Shown here: in pieces, positions 24,036-37,018 of the stretch
Layout: every line of letters starts with the position of its first letter
How positions within the stretch are numbered: position 1 is the first letter of the stretch
Assembly: GCA_013397935.1 (NCBI GenBank)
Contig: VZRN01001158.1
Location: 1,157,208 to 1,221,207 of the forward strand
Direction of reading: 5' to 3'
Length of the DNA stretch: 64,000 bases
Source of the DNA: Dasyornis broadbenti
Taxonomy: Eukaryota; Chordata; Aves; Passeriformes; Dasyornithidae
Notes under the pieces: generated by a model
Told to the model about the DNA's origin: nothing
Databases searched by the model: none
What the model saw: only the letters and a program-made list of their open reading frames with translations
Translations under genes and position numbers: made by a program

Positions 24036-26910
24036 AATCAAGTAAGTCTCTTTACACAAGTGTATTACCAAGGGCAGGCTGGAGCAGGATTCCTAATTAT
24101 CCCTCTGCTAACATCATTCTGTCGGTCTGTAGGTCTCAACTTTCCTCTTCTCAGTGTTTTTAATTGCACTTACCAAGTGTGCAAACTTATTTAACGTAGG
24201 AGAGTTGCTTCCAGTGTTTGTGTTGTCTGAATTTTTACAACACTGTTAGCTTTGAAATGGGTGCTGCACTTGAAATTCTTTCTCTTAAAAAAGATGCTCC
24301 ATCTCTGCAAATCTAATCATCCTTATCTCTTTATGTTGTCATGGCTGGAATGCTGTAAGTGCCCAGTACTGTACCTCATTCCTGTTTTGTGATGCATAAA
24401 AAATTGCTGTTAGTTAAAAATAACCTGTTGGCGTAAGGAAGATGTGAACAGCACACTGCCTATGGAACTATTTGGTTTCTCTTTGCTGATGTAAACTACA
24501 ATGAAGCATATGTTTATCTTAAGTCTTTCAAAATAAATTAATATGGAAGATGCAACATCTTCTGATAAGGAAGGAGGAGAGCCAGGTGGCAGCAAACTGA
24601 ATGCTATTTAATGTATGATCATAATAAAATATATCTGTCCGATCCAGGTGTGGAGCTAAATTTGGTTTCTCGCAGTAATAGAATTGCTGCTGTTAAGGAG
24701 CAGAGTCTCAGTATAAATAGCACTGTTTTGGGTGGAAGATTTATTATCTGGGACTTCGTGGAGCTTGGTGAATGTGTAATTTTTACTATTTCTATTATTC
24801 TAACCAATCTCACAGAACTCAGCTCCTTCACTTGAGAAAAGAATAGTCCAAGTCTCATTACACCAACAGTACGTGTGCTAGAGATGTCAGTCTTTATACT
24901 CTGCTACCACATTTAAATGTAATAATTGAATAAAGCAATGGTTGTCTTCGTGGATGAATGTTTGCATAATGATTTGCTTAAAAAAAGACCCTCAACTTTA
25001 ATTTTTTCTTACATTTGTGAGAATGAAATGTTCTTCACAAATTTCTAGGTGAAATACTGCAGTGATGGCAAAACTCATTGCTTTTGAAGCCAACAACCCA
25101 GACTGATAGATAGAATCTGTTTTATCTGGGTGATAGTGCAGCACTGATAGTCCAACTGCTCTGAAATTGTGCTTCCATCTTCCCCCCATCCCCAGTGCCT
25201 CAGTCAGCATCCAGACAAGCAAGAGCTGCTCTTTCTGGAATTCTGCCTGCATCTACTGATCAGATAAGATACTTGGAGACATCTTGGATATATTTCTGAG
25301 AATATTTGCTCCCTTGGGCATTTCATGCACTAAAGGAAGGCATAAAATAGTTATTACTAAGATCATAATTGACCATAAATTGATTTCCAAAGTGGTATTT
25401 ACTGCAACTAGTTTTCCTGTCCTGGAAGATCATTTATGGCTATTTCCCTTCCCCATCTCTCCCCCACCCTGTCTCTCCTCCCCCGTGGAGCTGCTATTCA
25501 TTTGCGGAGTTGAAAAATGGATAATGGCCCATTCTGGTGCTGGATCTGGTATTCTAATTCATGCTTTTACTATGGCAAGTGAAGTAGGGGTACAGAGAAG
25601 TTTATTTCCATGAAGTTCATCAAGTTTTAAGGATAAGCTTTTCAGTACTGCAGAGCTAATCTTTTAAACTCTGGTGGGTTTGTAGAGGGAAAGGTGCTAG
25701 CTGGGATTATGCTGTTTCCTTAATTTTGGATGATAGGCTAAATCTTTTCCTGACTCCAGTTTCCAGCCTAAAGATAAGTAGAGAGTCATTGTTTCTTGTC
25801 TTCCTCAAAATATGTTGTTATCTTAATTTTCAAAACAGCATTGCAGCTGAAGATGCAGTGGAACAAAAACTTGATAGCTTCAAAATGTATTAAAATCTTC
25901 AAAAAGTGTTGTCTTTAAGTTAAATGACATGATCATGGTGAACAGTGTGTTTTGATTTTTGTAGTTAAATCCTGGAAGTGTATAAAGTGCATGAACCAAA
26001 TAGATTTTCTTCCTTTGTGTTTAAACTTTCATGTATTTGTGGCACATAACTTTTAGTACAGTTTATTAGTCTATAGTATGTTTTGTCTTCCTTGACTCGG
26101 ATCAAATTTGGTGTTAACCTCCTGCCGAGAATTCCAGGACCCCTGACATTTTATTGTGACTCTTGATTAGCTCACCAGGGTTCCTGCTAAGAATTCTTCT
26201 TTCATTCATTTGATAAATTGAATTCCCTATTCACAGTGCCTTTAAATAGAATGGTATTTGGAAAACTTGAAGACAACAGCTTGAATGTTCAGTGAGCTCA
26301 CTCAGCAAATTTAAAAATGCAGAAGTAAGAAATTGTGGGTTTGTGTATTCTGAAATCTTCTAAAAGAATAAACATTTTACAAAAACTTTGGTCTCCGTCT
26401 TCATATTTGCTTTAAGTGTATTTCCCTTTTGGTTTCTAAGACAAGGCGTTCTTTTGACGTCTCTTTTCCCTTTTTCATCTTACTTTGCCTTGTGTCAGGA
26501 GCTGTGCATTCACAGGTATGTATGTGCCTATGTGGGAGCAGGTATGAGGAGGTGACTCAGTCAGAAGAACTCTACCTTCCCAAGGCAGTGTGTGTGGTGT
26601 GGAGAGAGAGAGCACCTTGTCCTTCCTACCCTGGGCTCTGCAGCATGAGGAATAGTGTCTTCATTTTTTTCTAATTCCAGATCTTGAGACACCCCATTCC
26701 TGTGAGGCCACTGTTCTTTGACTCCCCCATCCAGGTCTCTCCATGAGCTTCCTGGAGTTGGGGCTGCAGCAGTGTCCTGCATCTCCCACCACTTGTGCCT
26801 TCTGAGGTGACACTTGGACATCTCAGTGGTGTGGTAGTAGAGGTCCATCCCATCTTCCTAGAGATTGGCTTCTGCAGCTTCTACCACACATCTGGGAAAT
26901 GATTTAATAT

Positions 26911-26960
26911 CACAGGAAAACTCAGACTGGAGGGGACCTCAGGACGTCATCTCAGAGGGG
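26911..26960 (-). mobile_element. Possible CR1 LINE scrap
   Basis: atcacaggaaaactcagact followed by ggaggggacctcaggacgtc and atct resembles the reverse complement of a CR1 3' end, but it is short and diverged. Confidence 0.4.
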
Positions 26961-29900
26961 CAGATGAGTGTTTCAGTGGAGTGACACGTGTGTGGTCACT
27001 GCTGCTCCACACTGTTGCTGGTGTGTTGGTGTTGTTCTTAGACGTGCCTGGTACAGTTTCCCTGACTGTGGGTAGGAATGAGGGATGTGTGTGTGGATTT
27101 TTCCACTGTGCCTGTGGCAGGAACTCTACCTAAGGATAGGTACTGCTTCCATACCTCACCTTCCCGGTCCTGTTTAATCATACTGGAGCCACTCATGAAC
27201 ATGGATACTCAATGGACGTGTGTGGCTGTGGCTGCTGTAAGCTGGGTGTCTTTTGCTGAAGGTGCCAGCACCGCCTTATTCCCAGAATAAGCACAGGAGC
27301 AGCACCATAAACGTATCTGTCTTCAGGGTAAATTCTGTTTCCTACTTTTTCATGCTGTAGGTGGTGTTGTCAGCCCCACCTGTATGAGAGCACCAACCTG
27401 ATCTTCAGCTCTGGCAATAAATAAGTTCGCTGTGCTTTCACCTGCTGCTGCCAAAACGATTTAGCTTAGGAATATTTGAGAACTGACGCCTAACTGTGAT
27501 GGAAGGGGGAAAGGAGGGTTAGGTGTGTTGGAAATCCCTACAGGCAAAACGGTGCTTCATTTCAGTTACACAAACTTGCTTTTCAGTTTTTTTCAGCAGA
27601 GGAACATACAGGCTTAGCAGTGCTTGCCGGAGGGCTATGAAGGTTTGCTGCACAGTGCTCCTAGCTGTGGCCTGTCCCTCCTGACCCTGTTGTCCCTTCT
27701 GACTCCGGTAGTGCCAGACAGGTGACGTGCTGACCGGCTCCGCCAGCCTGCAGCTCTGGGAGTGGTCAGCTCTGAGCCCGGCGGGGGTGCTGCGTGGCAA
27801 AACATCCTGTGGAGCTGCTGCTCCTGTTCAGTTTCCTGGCCTACACTGCAGTGTCCCTGTGCAGCTGCCCCAGGAAGCAGTGCTCCCTAGTGTTCTTGGA
27901 GTTCAGCTAAATAGTTCGAGCCAGCATCTTGTCTTCTGCCTCTGGGTCAGTTGAAGGGTGATACTTGGTCAGTGAGGGGGGGCTTTGCCTCTGTTGGCAC
28001 AGGGCTCTCATCTTTTGAAGTATTTGCAGAAACCAAAATAGCCAGCCGTATCTGGAGAGACAAACACGCTGTGCTCTTGCTGAGCTGCTGGATTCCAAAG
28101 CTGTTTTTCTTTGTGCATTATGTCCCGGGAAGACTGGGGACGAGTTGTGGAGCAGATGCCAGATCAACTGCTGGTAACTATCATCAGGCCTGGGAGGGAG
28201 GCAGTGCTGGGAAAGTGAATCTGGTTATCTGCACTCTTCACAGTGTGTAGCTTAATTTTTCCATCAGTCTGTGTTTGCTGGGAGAGGAGAGTTGTTTTTC
28301 CTAGCATATTTCCTACTGTTTGTGGCCTGCTCTGAGCGATGAATTTAATGCCAGCTTTTTTGGGGGTTGTGGGGGCTTTTTTCTCCTGGTCCTGAGTGGT
28401 GCCCTTGATGGGGTACTTAGGGTCTTCTGGGGTGTTGTCAGCAGATAGAGGGAACAAATTCTGATGTGGTTCCTGCCTGACATGCATACAAGGATGAGGT
28501 TTGGTGTACAGTGTTCTAGCCCATGGCCAGATTTACCTACCAACTCCTTAAGCTGCCCCATGTTGGAGCTTGTATGTACACTAATAGGCCTGCACTGTGG
28601 AGAGCAGCACCTTCACAGGAGAGGGGACACATACCTGTGTGGTGGCATCCCTGTGGGATTATCTACAGGAATTTGGATTGGAACTTCCATATTTGATCAA
28701 GTGATTGTCCTCACTTGCTGTGCTTTGATTGGCATCATGTGTCTTGGAGTGCAGTTATCAGATTCCTTTTAAATGAAACGTCACTGGATGATAAATTCCA
28801 GGGGTGAAGTTAATGCTTTCCTGCTGCATGGGAGCAGACTGGGGCCAGGCTCCACCTGAAATAGGGATAGTGTCAATAGGAAATCCTCTGCAGTGACAGT
28901 TCTGCTCTTCAGATCTGCTCTGGTGTGTGCTACTTAGTAATGAAGGGGTAACACACATCTGAAACATTCCCGTTTGTACTCCAGTATTCTCATTAGTACC
29001 CATCTCTCTCAGCTAAGACCCCATGAGAAACTGAGGTGTTAAACAAAACCAAAAGGAAGTCTGTAGATGAAAAACAAAATCTCCAAGCCCTGCACACATT
29101 TACTAGGACTTGGGGAGTGCTCAGATATGGGCTTTTCAAACTTCTGGCTTACCAGTCATAGTTCATTTGCATGCTTAATTTATAGAACTTTTTCTTCTCT
29201 GGAATTTCCCCCCTCTTCTAGTCATTGGAAATAACCAGTAGAAGCTAAAACAAGGCCAGGGCAGTGTGCTTGTGAAAAATAACTTGAATTGAATGATAAT
29301 AACTGCCTATTCTGCTTTATTTTTGTTCTAATCTAATCTGCTTGAGTGGTTGCTTACCTTACGTGTACATAAAGGAGGGTCACAATAAGTTAACACTGGG
29401 TGAACTGGAAACTTCAGTGGGAGCCCAGCTCCTGCAGCACACACCAGCTTGCATTGTCCTTTTCTGTCCTCAGCATCCTGCCAGGACTTTATTGCTCTTC
29501 AGCCAATATTTCAAAGCATCGTGTTAGAAACTACTGCTGGAAACGCAGCCTTGAGACAAGCTATGGAGCACAGGTGCTCTTTCTGATCATGAAATTTCTA
29601 TTTTACAGGTTGTATGAGCAGGATTATTAATTTAGTCTTCTGGATAACGTAAAATCTGCCTGCAGTTTCACCAATTTTATTTGAATGTGTGGCTTTTCAC
29701 ACCATGTTCTCAGCTAATGCTGTGTTGTTCTTGGGTGGTTTTGAATGGCGGCTACACTCTGCTCCTGCACAGACTCCAAATTTAGTGGAATTTCTAAGTG
29801 GCTGCAGGAATCAATCCCTGTTCAGGAGATCAGTTTCTGTTACACACTTCAAGATAAGTTCACAAGAAACTGGAGGCGTCAAAGTGCCAGCCCACATCTG

Positions 29901-30599
29901 TTAGCAATGGATGATATTTTGATGTTTCAGAGGAAGGCAAATAATTTATTCAGGAGGGTTAAATGCAGGACAGGAATATAATTAGTGAGAAACCCCAAAA
30001 CATGGGATTAAGAAATCATAAACTGAGGTCAAACAAAAACTCTCATTGAACTTCATTTATGACTTCCCCACAGGAACAAATTTTGCACCCGGACTTTCAA
30101 ATTACAGGGTTTAGTTTCAATCCGTGTGATCACACCTGTGCATGGAACTCTTCCATAGACTTGTCCTCAGTGTGACTGAGGGCTTTCCCCCCACTAATTC
30201 CCTGGAAAGCAGATTGTAGGATTTCACTTTGTGAATGGGTAGAGGCTTCCAGTTTCCAGTCTAATTGTTTTTGGGCCCAGGAGTCGGTGTGGCCTTGTAT
30301 CAGTGTTGCTTCATAAAAAATAAAGCTTTTTTTTCTTTTTGTGTTTTTTCTCTTCTTCAAATGTGTATTTATAAGGACTTGGTATACATTTTAATGTTGG
30401 GATTTTTTAAATGCTTCAGTGTGGAGGATTTTTCTTTATGCCTAATCCAAAAATTCTTTGTTGCAATTTAAATTCAGTGCTACTTACCACAGCTAAAGGA
30501 AAAAGATTTTACTCCATGCTTCTCTACCTCTGTCTTTTACACCTTTTTGAATAATGGGGTTTCCATCTCTTTAGATGAGTGAATCCAACTCTGAAGTTT

Positions 30600-30960
30600 T
30601 TTCTAAGGGACTGTGCTATTTTGATTTCCTTGGTGCTGTTTTCCGGGCTCTGTCCATCTGACCTGTATTTCTCTTGCTGTAGATAGTCCCAAACTGGACA
30701 GATCACAGCAGCTGATGAATTTCTGACCATCTGTGACATTGTTGCTTTGCCTTTGGAGTGAAATCCATCCTAGCACCTGCTTTTTCTCCTCCCCAAAACT
30801 GGTGTTCAGCCACTTGTTCCCTATGCTGTATTTATATAGGATTTTTCCTGCCAAACATAATACCCTGCACTTTTTCTCCTTTTTGAGTTCATCAGGGTGT
30901 CCTAGGTGTTGTTCCTCTATAATTACTTTGCAGCCCCATGACTTGACATATTCTCCAAAC
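30600..30960 (-). mobile_element. Old, diverged CR1 LINE fragment
   Basis: Ordered words such as cccaaactggacagatcaca, cttgttccctatgctgtatt, ggatttttcctgccaaacat, aataccctgcactttttctc and gagttcatcagggtgtcc parallel the antisense of the CR1 ORF2 C-terminal and 3' region (stretches like ccctgcactt-ttgaacttcat). It is heavily mutated with no open frame, and the boundaries are approximate. Confidence 0.5.
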
Positions 30961-31830
30961 TAAATAAGTGTTCACATTTTTCCAGCAGCAAAGTGGTTAA
31001 TAAAATTTTGCTGCTGGACATGTGGCATACTGCAACAAAAATTCATCAGTTCCCTGCCTTGTGGGAGGGGTTTTGTGGGTGTTTTATTGTAATTTTGTTA
31101 TGTACCTTAAAACTATTAAAAATAGTTCTTAAAACTATTAGATAATAAAGCAACCATGTTCTTACTAACAGAAATTTCCATGTGACTTCAAAAGTCAGTT
31201 ATATCGTTTTGTTGCCTCCCTTTCATCGTCTTCACAAATAGCTGTGGGGCTAAGCTGTAGGAAAAAAATCAGACTATTTTCCTCCGCAAATCATTGTTAG
31301 CTCTTGCTGATGTTTTTCTCTCTTCCCTTGTAAGTTATATGCACAGTCTTTGCCATCTGCTGCTCTTCCAGAGTGCCGTCCATCCACCTGCTCGTGCTTT
31401 AAGGTAGCCTGCAATGACTTAGACACAGTTGTTCCTATGGTAAATGACAGCAGGCCCAGCCATCGGAGAAACATCTCATTTCTCTCAGGAATTTTTCAGC
31501 TTTCCCTGCTTTTGCTGGCCCGATTTTCTCTTTGGATGGTAATGAAATATTTAGCTCCATCTCATTTTCTTCCCTGTCAATTCATCTGAGTTTTTTTTGA
31601 GAAGCCGTATCATTCCTGCTTCCCAGATTTTAGGAAAAGGGCCTTTTAAACACATCTTGAGCTTCTTGCTTGGAGCTGTGTTCAGCAGCCCTTTTGGGAA
31701 GGAAGCCAGAGTGGACCATTGCAGTGGTGGAGGGTGAGATCCTGGGGCAGGAGCAGCCTGGCTGTTGGGATTTTGCTGCCCCTGCCACCAGCTTGAACAG
31801 AGCCTCCCTGCACAGGGCAGAGCCCCACAA

Positions 31831-31869
31831 AATCCCTGGGAGAAATCCCTGGGAGAAATCCCTGGGAGA
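31831..31869 (+). repeat. 13-bp tandem triplication (aatccctgggaga)
   Basis: Three exact head-to-tail copies of aatccctgggaga. Likely a recent slippage product. Confidence 0.9.
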
Positions 31870-33939
31870 AGTGTCGTCATCTGCGGGCTCTGCAGCAGTG
31901 CAGGCGGTTGTTGGCCATCTGTTCCCAGCTGACCTCTTTAGGGAGGGCTGAAGCAGAAAGTAAAGTACTGTCACTTTAGCCCTCACAGGGTCATCTGTCA
32001 CTGCTCCCCCCTTCCCTCCGAGAATCAAAACTAATATTTCCTCTTGCATATTAATGAAGCACTTAAAGGTTGATTTGTTGTTGCTTTTTATATGTACAGT
32101 GCTCGTATTTTTCTGGCCTTTCTTAATTTGTTCCCGTGTGTTTGTGCTGGCTTTTTTTCATATTTCCTTCTTATTTATTTGACCTAGTTTTGCATGCTGC
32201 GTGCTTTTTTGAGGTGATTGGAGAGCTTGTAATTAGGGACCAGCTTGACTCTTGTTGATTAATGACTGAGCTGGGATATCAAGGGAACAAAGCTGGCACT
32301 TCAACAGTCACACCAGTGCCTTGCCTTCACCCATATTTACTCTGGAAAGGTCACAGAACTGGACTGTGTAAAGATGAAGCAGGAAACAAAATTAGCAATA
32401 GGCAAATAGAGAGTTTTAGTTTATCTGTTCCAGCACTTGTGAAAACAAGGATTGCTGCTTTTCCAGTGGCCTGTTGCTTTATGTAGGATTCCTCCTATAT
32501 GTGTGGGTATCTGCATTGTTGTTTAGATTCTGGGTGATTTCGAAGAAACAACACCTGCCTCTTCCTATGGGACAGTATTTTAGTTGTCCTGAAGGGATCA
32601 AAGGCTGCCTTTCCAGAGCTGGCTGCTCTTTTTTTAATGTTAATTTTTCATCCCATTTCTTCACCAACCTTCCAAGTTTTTTGCCTTCATGACTTCATCC
32701 ACTTCTTTCTTAGAATCACATCTTGAAGAGCTTCCTAAGTAGTAATTTTCCTCCCTTCTTTTTGAAACTGTATATTACCGGATGTGGAGAACTTGTCTTT
32801 GAGGCCTCATGTCTGTGCTGTCCAGACCCTCTGTTATATATTATCAACTGTAACAATGCATGGATCTATTAATTCCTCCTAAAAAGCCTCCACAGCCTGC
32901 ATTTGGATGATTATTTGCCAGTTCCTTACAATTCTAGTTTAAAGATTTTCCTTTTTTCCATCTTTTTCCCTCCCATCATCACTTTTAGGAAAAATGCCTG
33001 TGCAGGACTGCACAAGGGCTGTTGTATGGTGAGGGAAGTCAAAACCACAGCAGTACTTGAGCAGTTTTGTGCAAACTGTAGGATTTCAGTCAGTAAGAGC
33101 AACTTCCACAACTGTCAAAGGAGGTTATTTCCAGCATAAAGCAGGATTTAAAGTACAAAAGGTATCCTGGAATTAAAGTATGGGGGCTAAACCAGACAAA
33201 GGCATCTGTAGACACAAATTAGTAATCCTGTGCTGGAAAGGCAGTTTTCCTATGTTATTAAACAAACCTTCAGCATCTTACATGCACAACAAAATTAATG
33301 AGTCTGTTGAGGTTTAGAGCAGTGTGACATGGAATGACAAGAGAGACAGGTCCATGTTCAGCCCTGATCTATTGCAGGAACTTCTGAATTCTGAAACACT
33401 GTATGGGCAATAATACGAATAGACTCTGCCTGAAGTTTGTTTAAGAGCAGTATTCCTAAAATGCTTATTGCAAAATGCTGTCAGAACGTCCCATCAGTGC
33501 TGATCCAGAATACCAGCTGTACCTTCAGTTGTGGAAGCAGTCCAATGCCTGATACCAGCTAGAAAACTCAGGTTCTTACTTAACTAAACAAATCTAGGCT
33601 GATTTATTTTTTAATTTTTAAAAGGGATTAATAAACCTTTCTGCAACAGGCACTGACAGGCCAGAGCCACAGTGCTTGAGCCGTTCTGGTCATGCCCTGC
33701 AGCTCCTCTTGCTTTCCTGTTCCCGCAGAGCTCTCAAGCACATGTACTTTAAAGATAACCTTGGGTTAGGCTTGGATTTCATAAGCGATTTGCAATCTGT
33801 AAAAACACCACTTCATTCTGTAGTAAAACTCCTTGCTCATAAAAATCCCTCCCGATTCAGATCCATATGTAAGAACAAGGCAAACTCCTACATGGATATT
33901 CTGAGCCACTCCTGCTTTAGAACACGAGCTTTGTATTCA

Positions 33940-34260
33940 TAAATGTTTCGTGTGTTTCCTGCAATAAAGATTAAATTGTCGCTCAGGAAGTAAAGCTGCA
34001 ACACGTGCCTTTGACAACGTAATCAAACTTTATATAGCCATGTTTTTATTGTTTTCCTTTTGTTTTGCTCTTAGATGACTAATTTCTGCCTAAAAGTGAC
34101 AGCAAGAGTTGCCATCTGAGAGGCCGCTTGGAGCTTTATTTCTATTTTAAGCATATTTAAAGCACATGTATTCAGAAGTGTCATTATGTAAATCAGTTTT
34201 GAAAATTGAACTCCATTAAAAATTACAGCGTAATTTTCTGAGCTAATCTGAGGCTATTTT
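33940..34260. promoter_or_regulatory. Candidate conserved non-coding element in intron 1
   Basis: An AT-rich block with scattered CpGs (attgtcgctcagg, caacgtaatc, gaggccgcttgg, acagcgtaatttt) and no repeat similarity that I recognise. The composition suggests slowly evolving regulatory DNA, but this is inference only. Confidence 0.2.
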
Positions 34261-34547
34261 AATCTCAGAAATGGAAAAATAACCCCACAACCAAACCCCA
34301 GGTTTTTGCGAGGAGTGGCACTTCTAGCTCTGATGTTGTAATTGCTGTGATAATATGGTAGTAAAATGCGTTGTGTTCTTAATGGAGCCAAATGTTTGCT
34401 CTTCTGTGAGTTGGAACATCCACTGACGTGGTGCATTGCCTAGAAGCAAAAATTCATAGTGGAGTGTGGTGTAAGGAATGAGACTTTGGCAGTCGTGAAA
34501 ATTGATCCCCGGGGTTGGACACTTGTAAGGCTTGGCTGGACCAAGAA

Positions 34548-34593
34548 AGGTTGGACCAGATGATCCTTAAGATCCCTTCCAACCTGGTATTTT
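34548..34593 (+). mobile_element. CR1 LINE 3' fragment
   Basis: aggttggaccagatgatcct then taagatcccttccaacctgg and tatttt matches the plus-strand CR1 3' end (ggttggactagatgatcctt-gaggtcccttccaacct), truncated just before the terminal octamer repeats. Weaker similarity may extend left to about 34510. Confidence 0.75.
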
Positions 34594-35211
34594 AGGGAAG
34601 GAGCTTGATGTATAAGAAAAAAAAAGAGGCCTCAGAAGAAAGTTGGGTTATATGTACTTTCATAGCTTAAAGAAAACTCTGCACATTAAGCAAAGTGGTG
34701 GTAGTGGTTTGTTTTTGTGTGTGGCTTTTTTGTTTTTGTTTTTAAATACTGCCCTGAGTATTGAAGGGGATTTTAATGTAACTGTGGTGTTCTGGAATTG
34801 CTGTAATGTCGTGGGGTTTCTTAACTACTAGCAAGAGGAAACCAAAAAGTTTCTCATTTTACATGGACTTGTTTCATTCACCTGCTTTCTAAAACCAAAA
34901 AAGGCTGAACTTCCTCTGGCGATAGCTTGACAGCTTGGGAGAGTTCACTGGAACAGGGCCTTTGTAGAGTCTGCTGTGACTCGGGTAGGGAACACTGAAA
35001 ATGAAGGGACTGGATGTTGTTCCTTTGTAGTTACTGAGATCCTGGGGACTTCTGTTCTCTTCCGAGCTAACAGGAATAAAGACAAATCTTTTACAGTTTC
35101 AACTCAGTTTCTTTTGGCAACCTAAGTCATGACTTTTTGCAAAGTCCTAGAAGAAGCTGTTTAAAAGTACGGTTTTAAGTACCTTTGTCTTAAGTAAAAT
35201 TTAGCACTTAA

Positions 35212-35249
35212 TGCAAATATACACCTTTTTCCTAAGGTGTATATTTGCA
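35212..35249. repeat. Perfect 16-bp inverted repeat with 6-nt loop
   Basis: The left arm TGCAAATATACACCTT (35212-35227) and right arm AAGGTGTATATTTGCA (35234-35249) are exact reverse complements around TTTCCT. Pairing stops at both flanks. The stem is too short for a microRNA precursor. It may be a relic of a transposon end or a local inverted duplication. Confidence 0.95.
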
Positions 35250-35751
35250 ATTCCTAAGGGCAGATGTTCTCCAAACCTCAGTTTACAGTACAAGGTTTAA
35301 AAGGTGGCCTTTTGGAAATGTCATAACCTGAGCAGACGTGCCGGTGATGAATTTTTGGTCATGACAGAAGGTGGTTCAGTATTTTAAATACAGACACCGA
35401 ATGGCGTTTCAGCTGTCTGGACCTCCAGTGGTGCCCCAAGAGCTCCCAGATGTGCCTAACCTCAGGCTGCTGTTCCAGACCCTGGGTCTTGCCATGTCTC
35501 TCACTTCTGTAAATAGTCTGTAAAGTGTCTTAAAGCGGCACAGACACCTAAGTTTAGAGCTGTAAATTGCTTGCGATAGTGTTTATAGTTTGGGGTGACA
35601 CAGGGAAAGGGAATCTGCTTTTAATTTAGTCTGGAGCTCCATACAGGATCTGTGTAAGCATTAAAGCATCTGCAGTGGCTAGGACCAGTATTTTCAGGCA
35701 AGTGAAAAAGCCAAAACGCAGAACACCCTTCAGCAACCAAAATATCAAAAC

Positions 35752-35775
35752 AAGCAAGCAAACAAACAAACAAAG
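35752..35775. repeat. (CAAA/CAAG)n microsatellite
   Basis: caagcaagcaaacaaacaaacaaa. Simple sequence. Confidence 0.9.
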
Positions 35776-36981
35776 GCTACAATGTTCCCTTTTTATAACA
35801 AAGGGAAACTATGTAGGAAAATGCAAACTTGTTAAAAGGCAAAGTGTTTCATGGGGAATGTTTGAAGATACAGTGTGCAAAATCTGAAGAGTGGTTCTTT
35901 CTCCTTTAGGAAAAGAGCAGTCTCACACATTGTGACAAAAAAATAAAGGGTTTTGTAACTAAAAAACCCTTTTAAAACAACAACAGCAAAAGTATCCAAA
36001 CAAAGAAAAGGGAAGGGGTCTGCAGGCTTTGGCAAGTTAAATGTAAAACAATAGTAAATTAGTCTAAAAGTGGTCTTGAGGAGTAATTGGAAGACATTAA
36101 ATCTAATACTAATATCTAATACATCTGATAGTGATAGTAGTGGCTTCAGCACATGAGAAACAGCCTTCTCAGAAGATCTGTAAGGCTGATAAATGATCAG
36201 AACCTGAAGAGCTGTCAAGGAAGATGAAGTAGTTATAGAGAAGTAAATTAATTATTTGCATTGGTATTTATTGAAAAGGATGTTGGGGAGGGTCATTGCT
36301 GTAACCGTTTATTATGGTGATGGACATAGAAAGCAGAGATAGGAAGGTTTCAAATAGATTTTCTTGATTTGGAATGATTCAGGTTAATTTTTAGTCAAGA
36401 CGATGCTGGAACAGTCTTGTTTTGTATTAATGCAAATTCTTCAGCTAGAATTTATAGCATGAACAGAAAATATGATTGTTGGAATTCATTTGGGCCTTAG
36501 TTTACAACTCTTGAGAACAAAATTGATGCGTATGGGAAATTAATGCAGCATGTGTTTGATCAAAAAGAGAAAAAATAGTTGCAAAATAATGTACCTGCTC
36601 ATGATCTTCAAGGTATATTGTGAATCACAGCTGTGAAAGCCAGCAGAACTTGCATTAATTACTTGGGTTCGTTTCTTTTCTTTTCCAGGTTTAAACTTTC
36701 TTTCCCTAGAATATCCTAGTTTTAAGTAGTACTTGTGAGTTATTGTGGAAAGAGGTTCCAAATTAAATCTACCCTTTCTGAATTCTCACTACCAGCTATT
36801 CTATTTGTTGTGAGTTTCAATTTTGGAACAGGTTTTTTCTAGTGCTTTTATTGCAGCATTAGAAGCAGCCTTTTTTAGACATGAGATGTAGAAAGGTAGC
36901 AGTGCAAATATGGATTATTCACCTTCCTCTAGAGAAACTTCATCTTACTGAAAAACTCTTCCCAACCTTTGTTCTTATCAG

Positions 36982-37018
36982 GGAGAAAGAACAAGAAACA
37001 CAAGAAGAGGAACATTTG
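36982..37018 (+). other. TNRC6C: 5' part of the TNRC6C first coding exon: 5' UTR or cryptic coding
   Basis: This segment lies between the splice acceptor at 36980-36981 and the ATG at 37019. It is untranslated if translation begins at MEEKKKKK. It is nonetheless open in frame and reads EKEQETQEEEHL after a split Arg codon, similar to the TNRC6B long isoform segment EKEQEREEQL. Either it is relic coding sequence or it is used in an N-terminally extended isoform. Confidence 0.7.

Larger units (their letters stand above)
17799..36981 (+). other. TNRC6C: TNRC6C intron 1 (putative)
   Basis: About 19.2 kb between the leader donor and the first coding exon. It is AT-rich, with no additional coding exon recognised. 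Contents noted: an AT-rich candidate regulatory block (18540-18960), a possible second block (20980-21260), a T run (22279-22294), a GT microsatellite (24019-24035), a weak CR1 scrap (26911-26960), an old CR1 (30600-30960), a 13-bp triplication (31831-31869), a further AT-rich block (33940-34260), a CR1 end (34548-34593), a perfect hairpin (35212-35249) and a CAAA microsatellite (35752-35775). Confidence 0.6.

Noticed and set aside
35212..35249. microRNA precursor
   Set aside because: The 16-bp stem with a 6-nt loop is too short for Drosha/Dicer processing, and pairing does not extend outside it.
36881..36981. In-frame ATG at 36881 upstream of the TNRC6C exon
   Set aside because: It lies in intron 1 before a clear acceptor (ttcttatcag). 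The peptide before REKEQ does not resemble TNRC6 proteins.
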